From Rhizohabitans arisaemae (GTDB lineage: Bacteria; Actinomycetota; Actinomycetes; Streptosporangiales; Streptosporangiaceae): a DNA stretch of 64,000 nt. Within the stretch, counting starts at the first letter, position 1. Every line of letters begins with the position of its first letter. The DNA lies in the NCBI RefSeq assembly GCF_025996515.1, contig NZ_BLRH01000060.1:930001-994000 (forward strand). Direction: 5' to 3'. The position numbers and the translations under genes are program-made. Shown here piece by piece: positions 60,740 to 64,000 of this stretch. The notes under the pieces are model-generated. The model worked only from the letters and a program-made list of their open reading frames with translations. It did not search any database and was not told the origin of the DNA.

Positions 60740-61597
60740 GTGTCGGCCGAGCGGACGTTCTCCGAACATCGCGGACTGCTGCACGCGGTGGCGTACCGGG
60801 TGCTGGGCAGTGTCACCGAAGCCGAGGACGTGGTGCAGGACGCCTGGCTGCGCTGGAGCCGCGTCGACGTGGCGACGGTCGTGGACGCGGAAGGCTACCT
60901 GGTCCGGGTGGCCACCCGGCTGGCGATCGACCGGCTTCGCAGCGCGCAGGTACGGCGAGAGCACTACGTCGGCCCGTGGCTGCCGGAGCCGCTGCTCACC
61001 GGCCCGGATGTCGCCGAGAGCGCGGTGCTCGCCGATTCGGTGTCGACCGCGATGCTGTTCGTGCTGGAGACGCTGTCACCCATGGAACGCGCGGTGTTCG
61101 TGCTGAGTGAGGCCTTCGGCTACAGCCATCTGGAGACAGCGCGCCTGCTCGGGCGCAACCACGCCTCGGTACGGCAGGTCGCGCACCGCGCCAAGAAGGC
61201 GGTCGAGGCCCGCCGTCGCCGCTACGACACCGATGAGGCGACCAAACGGCAGGTCACCGAACGGTTCCTGGCCGCCTGTCTCGGCGGCGACCTGAAGTCC
61301 CTGATGGAGGTGTTGGCGCCGGACGTGACGATGGTGAGCGACGGCGGTGGTATCACCGGCGCGCCCCGCAAGCCGATTCACGGGTACGAGTACGTGGCCC
61401 GCGCGATCGTCATTCTCTCCAAGCGCAGACCCGACGGCTCACACGCGCAGGTACTCCAGGTCAACGGCGGCCCGGGGATCGTCGTCTACTCGGGACGCAG
61501 CCCGGTGCTGGCGATCACATTGCATCTGCTGGACGGAGCGATCGAGACGGTGCACGTGGTCAGCAACCCGGAGAAACTGACCGGCGTCGAGATGTGA
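60740..61597 (+). CDS. ECF41-family sigma factor (SigJ-like) with SnoaL-like C-terminal domain
   Basis: 285 aa. Region 2 (FSEHRGLLHAVAYRVLGSVTEAEDVVQDAWLRW) and region 4 (LSPMERAVFVLSEAFGYSHLETARLLGRNHASVRQVAHRAKK) are followed by a 120-aa SnoaL/NTF2-like domain. Both hallmarks of ECF41 are visible: WLPEP in the linker (about 80-84) and DGGG in the C-terminal domain (VSDGGGITGAP). In this family the C-terminal domain takes the place of an anti-sigma factor. It lies directly before a DoxX-like gene, the usual type of neighbour for ECF41. GTG start 60740. Confidence 0.92.
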   Translation: MSAERTFSEHRGLLHAVAYRVLGSVTEAEDVVQDAWLRWSRVDVATVVDAEGYLVRVATRLAIDRLRSAQVRREHYVGPWLPEPLLTGPDVAESAVLADSVSTAMLFVLETLSPMERAVFVLSEAFGYSHLETARLLGRNHASVRQVAHRAKKAVEARRRRYDTDEATKRQVTERFLAACLGGDLKSLMEVLAPDVTMVSDGGGITGAPRKPIHGYEYVARAIVILSKRRPDGSHAQVLQVNGGPGIVVYSGRSPVLAITLHLLDGAIETVHVVSNPEKLTGVEM

Positions 61598-61681
61598 CCC
61601 ATACCACAGGAGGATCCGTCACTCTTTGGAGCCCTGTCCCGTCCGTGAGGCGGACAACCTCACAGAGACAAGGAAATCTTC

Positions 61682-62038
61682 GTGTTCGCCGTCTATCTCG
61701 TGGTCACCGTCCTCGCTTCGGCCGCCAACGGCTGGGTCGCCTTCGCCAACTTGACCGGCCACCCGACCCCCAAGGCCCAGGCGAAGAAGATGCGCGTGCC
61801 TTGGTCCTGGCTCCCCTTCCTGGGTGCGCTGCTGGCGGCCGGCTCGCTGGGGCTGCTCGTCGGGCTTGTCGTCCCGTTGCTGGGCACGCTGGCCGCCGCC
61901 GGCCTGGTGCTGTACTTCCTTGGCGCGTTCGGTGCCCACCTACGAGCCCGTGACTACGATTTCCGCTTCTGGTCCGTGTTCTTCTCCCTGGCAGTGGCCA
62001 CCTTGGCGGTGAACCTCACCTATCACGGCCTCTGGTGA
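61682..62038 (+). CDS. DoxX-like small membrane protein
   Basis: 118 aa with four TM helices (FAVYLVVTVLASAANGWVAF; WLPFLGALLAAGSLGLLVGLVV; LLGTLAAAGLVLYFLGAFGAHL; VFFSLAVATLAVNLTYH). The NLTGHPTPKAQAKKMRVP loop and the general layout fit the DoxX/DoxX-like family. GTG start, 84 bases after the ECF41 gene, on the same strand. Its expression probably depends on that sigma factor, as is known for ECF41 neighbours in other genomes. Biochemical role unknown. Confidence 0.78.
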   Translation: MFAVYLVVTVLASAANGWVAFANLTGHPTPKAQAKKMRVPWSWLPFLGALLAAGSLGLLVGLVVPLLGTLAAAGLVLYFLGAFGAHLRARDYDFRFWSVFFSLAVATLAVNLTYHGLW

Positions 62039-62084
62039 GCCGGGGTAACGCACCATGATGAAGTCGAGTTTGAAACCCGGCTGC

Positions 62085-62351
62085 TTATCTGATGTCGTAC
62101 AGCAGGGTGAAGAACCACTTGCCGTGGTCGGCACCGCCAGTCCGCTGCCAGCAGGGGTGCTGAGCGATGTACCACGGCGGATCGTGAATCCAAGCCCGAT
62201 AGGATTCACAGGCTGCCTGCGTGGCGAATGGCCCTTCATACCTGGTTGCATAGATGGGACCGGATGCCGCATTGGCGACACCACCGGATACCGCGAGAAA
62301 TCCGATCATGCTTGCCGCCAGTAGCGCCAGACGTACTCGCTGTCTATCCAT
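62085..62351 (-). CDS. Small secreted protein, tandem paralogue 1
   Basis: 88 aa. Signal peptide 1-28 (RLALLAASMIGFLAVSGGVANA) with an Ala-x-Ala cleavage site. The mature part has two cysteines (ATQAACESYRAWIHDPPWYIAQHPCWQRTGG) that likely form a disulfide, and ends in an aromatic strand WFFTLLYDI. It is one of three tandem copies on the minus strand. I do not recognise a function; small secreted Cys-pair proteins may be inhibitors, toxins or signals. Confidence 0.75.
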   Translation of the reverse strand: MDRQRVRLALLAASMIGFLAVSGGVANAASGPIYATRYEGPFATQAACESYRAWIHDPPWYIAQHPCWQRTGGADHGKWFFTLLYDIR

Positions 62352-62466
62352 TTCACCCGCCCTTCAGCTGGGAGGCTGGCTCAACCAGCAACTCGCAAGC
62401 CTAATACGCAAGACATTGACGAAACTCGATGTTCCGTAGCATCGCAGCCGACCTGATCGGCGAATT

Positions 62467-62715
62467 CTAATCGATGGAATATATGTTGACGAAGTACCAG
62501 CCACCTGTGTCCTGATAGCAGGAGCCGGTGGAACTTTCTGGCGGATAGTGCAGCCAGTACCTGTCCCAGTCACATGCCGCGAAGGTGCTGTATGGTCCCA
62601 CAACCCTCGATCTGTAAGTCCAGGCGGCGTCCGCGTTCGCGATGCCGCTGCTTACCGTGAACATGCTGACCATAAGGGTTGCCAGTACCGCTAGACGCAA
62701 TTTTCGTGCAGTCAC
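62467..62715 (-). CDS. Small secreted protein, tandem paralogue 2
   Basis: 82 aa. Signal peptide RLAVLATLMVSMFTVSSGIANA. The mature part (RVVGPYSTFAACDWDRYWLHYPPESSTGSCYQDTGGWYFVNIYSID) keeps the two cysteines, the GPY/F.T.AAC start and the aromatic C-terminus of the neighbours, but is more diverged. No ORF function is known to me. Confidence 0.72.
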   Translation of the reverse strand: MTARKLRLAVLATLMVSMFTVSSGIANADAAWTYRSRVVGPYSTFAACDWDRYWLHYPPESSTGSCYQDTGGWYFVNIYSID

Positions 62716-62873
62716 TTGGTATTCCCTTCGGGGGAGTCTTTCCGTATTTCAGATGTTTAGTCAAGAATCAAGGCGCCCACATCGATGATGAGAACGCATG
62801 ACACGCGCAGATTTGAAGCTCTCTACCAGGGCACGCCCTACGCTGCCGCGCGACGGGAATGTGGGATCGGTTT

Positions 62874-63149
62874 CTAGGATTCCGAATCGATGGAGTACAC
62901 CAAGCGGAAGTACCAGTAACCATGGCGAGGGCCGCCAACACGCTGGAAGCAGGGATCCTCGGCGATGTACTTCGGCGGGTTGTGGATCCAGGCTCTAAAG
63001 GATTCACAGCCGGGTTGTGTGATGAATGGCCCCTCATCCCTGACGGCGTATCCTTGACTGGCTTCCGCATTGGCTATTCCACTGAATACCGTGAGCAAGC
63101 CGGCTATGAACGTCGCCAGCACCGTGAGACGCACTCGCCGCGTAGTCAC
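62874..63149 (-). CDS. Small secreted protein, tandem paralogue 3
   Basis: 91 aa. Signal peptide RLTVLATFIAGLLTVFSGIANA, then EGPFITQPGCESFRAWIHNPPKYIAEDPCFQRVGGPRHGYWYFRLVYSID, close to paralogue 1 (same EGPF.TQ..CES.RAWIH.PP.YIA..PC.QR.GG..HG.W.F layout). It is the outermost, so it is probably nearest the shared promoter. Confidence 0.75.
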   Translation of the reverse strand: MTTRRVRLTVLATFIAGLLTVFSGIANAEASQGYAVRDEGPFITQPGCESFRAWIHNPPKYIAEDPCFQRVGGPRHGYWYFRLVYSIDSES

Positions 63150-63828
63150 TTCATGCTCCCTTCAGCAGGAAACCCTCCTTAACACCACCTGTTTCCCGCT
63201 TCCCAACTATGAACTTGACTGGTTATGTACGCCATTCTGACAGGGGTGGATCACAAATCAAGAGCTCGGCAAGGGTTGTACTTCACAGTTTTGATGAGTT
63301 GCCGTCGAACAGTCGCGATGAGGTGACATACGACTGAGGCGTGAGCCATGCGCCCGAACGAACCGAGAGCGACCCAACGGTCCAGGTCATCGACGACTCC
63401 ATAGAAGCTCGGTGAGCCAGGCAGGGGCGAACAGGTGACGTGAGGGCCGCCGCTGATCCGTGATAGCGGCGGGACCGTTGAGACATGGCGTCATCCGCCT
63501 ACTGGAACCTCGGCCTACGAGTTCGCCGACCGACTCCGGTACGGCCTGTGCCTGCCCCAGCCACTCAAGCCCCCGAACAGTCCGGCCTTCTCGGTCGGCG
63601 ACTTCGCCGGCTTGCCCCGTACCACTCCTGAAGTGAACACGTCGAAACGAGCGGCGACGAGGTCGGCCAACGACGCCTCCGTCCCTCGCTCCGCCGTACG
63701 CACCGCCATCGGAACCCCTGACCAGGGCAAACCCCAAGCCCATGCCCGGCCGACCAGCCCACATCGCAATAAACTTGGACAAGTCGTTATTTTGCATGGT
63801 TCGTGTTTAGGCGGGTAGGTTGGGGCAA
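63150..63828. other. 679-bp region with no clear gene
   Basis: Holds only short, frame-broken reading frames. A minus-strand stretch about 63570-63770 reads GVPMAVRTAERGTEASLADLVAARF, which looks coding but has no start or family match, so it may be a decayed gene. GGTACGGCCTG at 63538 is related to the dispersed palindromes. The promoter of the Fur-family gene lies at the right end. Confidence 0.4.
63793..63822 (+). promoter_or_regulatory. Candidate promoter of the Fur-family gene
   Basis: TTGCAT (63793-63798), 18-bp spacer, TAGGTT (63817-63822), six bases before ATG 63829, so the message may be leaderless. The AT-rich CGTTATTTTGCATGG overlapping the -35 could be the operator for autoregulation; no exact box is claimed. 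Confidence 0.45.
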
Positions 63829-64000
63829 TGACCGGACCCCAGGCTCCGACCACCGCCGACGACCTGCGCAGTGTGGGACTGCGGGTGACGGCTGCCCGCG
63901 TCGCGCTGCTCGAGACCGTCCGCAACGGTGACCACCTCGGCGTCGAGGCGATCGCCTCGGGAGTACGCGATCGCGTAGGTCATATCTCGCTTCAAGCCGT
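63829..64000 (+). CDS. Fur-family transcriptional regulator (partial, N-terminus)
   Basis: 57 residues before the window edge. TADDLRSVGLRVTAARVALLETV is the typical Fur/PerR/FurA N-terminus (LR..GLRVT.qR..vL..v), followed by the recognition region NGDHLGVEAIASGVRDRVGHISLQAV. In actinobacteria this type (FurA/CatR-like) is usually next to a catalase-peroxidase gene, which would be to the right. Metal-binding residues are outside the window, so iron or peroxide sensing cannot be checked. Confidence 0.85.

Noticed and set aside
63387-63925. Minus-strand frames of 136 codons near the right end
   Set aside because: No consistent frame, ribosome site or domain; they overlap the Fur-gene promoter. 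Kept only as a possible decayed gene.

Overview
The window is high-GC actinobacterial DNA: frequent GTG/TTG starts, 1-8 base start/stop overlaps, and family content (ECF41 sigma factor, a CU044_5270-type protein beside an ECF sigma factor, DUF4082 proteins) that suggests Streptosporangiales. The order-level placement is an inference from gene content, not from a marker gene.

Left edge (1-3155, minus): a two-gene RNA-repair operon. An RNA ligase-kinase fusion overlaps by one base a protein with DUF504, endonuclease/exonuclease/phosphatase and 2H-phosphoesterase domains, which is cut by the window edge.

Main body (3.4-54.8 kb): a large extracellular polysaccharide locus. Block A (3.4-14.2 kb, mostly plus) has a Wzz-type protein with a decayed kinase domain, a membrane-anchored propeller protein (minus), a GT2, a Wzy-like polymerase, a Wzx-like flippase with a repeat-derived insert, a sulfotransferase and a secreted fibrinogen-like/propeller protein. 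An islet (14.3-16.7 kb) holds an SDR remnant, a radical SAM enzyme with a Cys-x-Pro repeat tail, and a PIMT-like methyltransferase. Block B (17-19.9 kb, minus) has an Alg13/Alg14-type glycosyltransferase pair, a phosphotransferase and RmlC. Block C (20.6-26.8 kb, plus) is a tight seven-gene operon for a modified amino sugar: Gfo/Idh oxidoreductase, SDR epimerase, two DegT aminotransferases, a NeuD/PglD-type acetyltransferase, a methyltransferase and a WecG/TagA glycosyltransferase. Block D (27-33 kb) has an asparagine-synthase-like protein, a beta-helix lipoprotein, two Wzz-type proteins and a second Wzy-like polymerase. After it comes about 0.77 kb of highly structured non-coding DNA with a diverged direct repeat. 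Block E (33.8-46 kb, minus) has a second Wzx flippase, two GT4 enzymes, two large secreted DUF4082 proteins and a WlbB-type acetyltransferase. A lone GT2 follows. Block F (47.3-54.8 kb, minus) is a seven-gene operon from the initiating phosphoglycosyltransferase through rmlA, rmlB and rmlD to an MFS protein, a membrane propeller protein and a GT2 that may be a rhamnosyltransferase.

The pathway as I infer it: the PHPT enzyme loads the first sugar on undecaprenyl phosphate; dTDP-rhamnose (RmlABCD) and acylated amino sugars are made as donors; GT2, GT4, Alg13/14-type and WecG-type enzymes extend the repeat unit; two Wzx/Wzy sets export and polymerise it; three Wzz-type proteins set length; and a sulfotransferase may decorate it. 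Two flippases and two polymerases suggest two polymers.

Right edge (55-64 kb): a small unknown protein, an EamA transporter, a GNAT acetyltransferase, an ECF sigma factor with a CU044_5270-type partner, a strong terminator, a 23-bp iteron array, a GT39-like membrane glycosyltransferase, an ECF41 sigma factor with a DoxX-like protein, three tandem paralogous small secreted proteins, and the start of a Fur-family regulator. I saw no tRNA, rRNA, CRISPR array or intact transposase.
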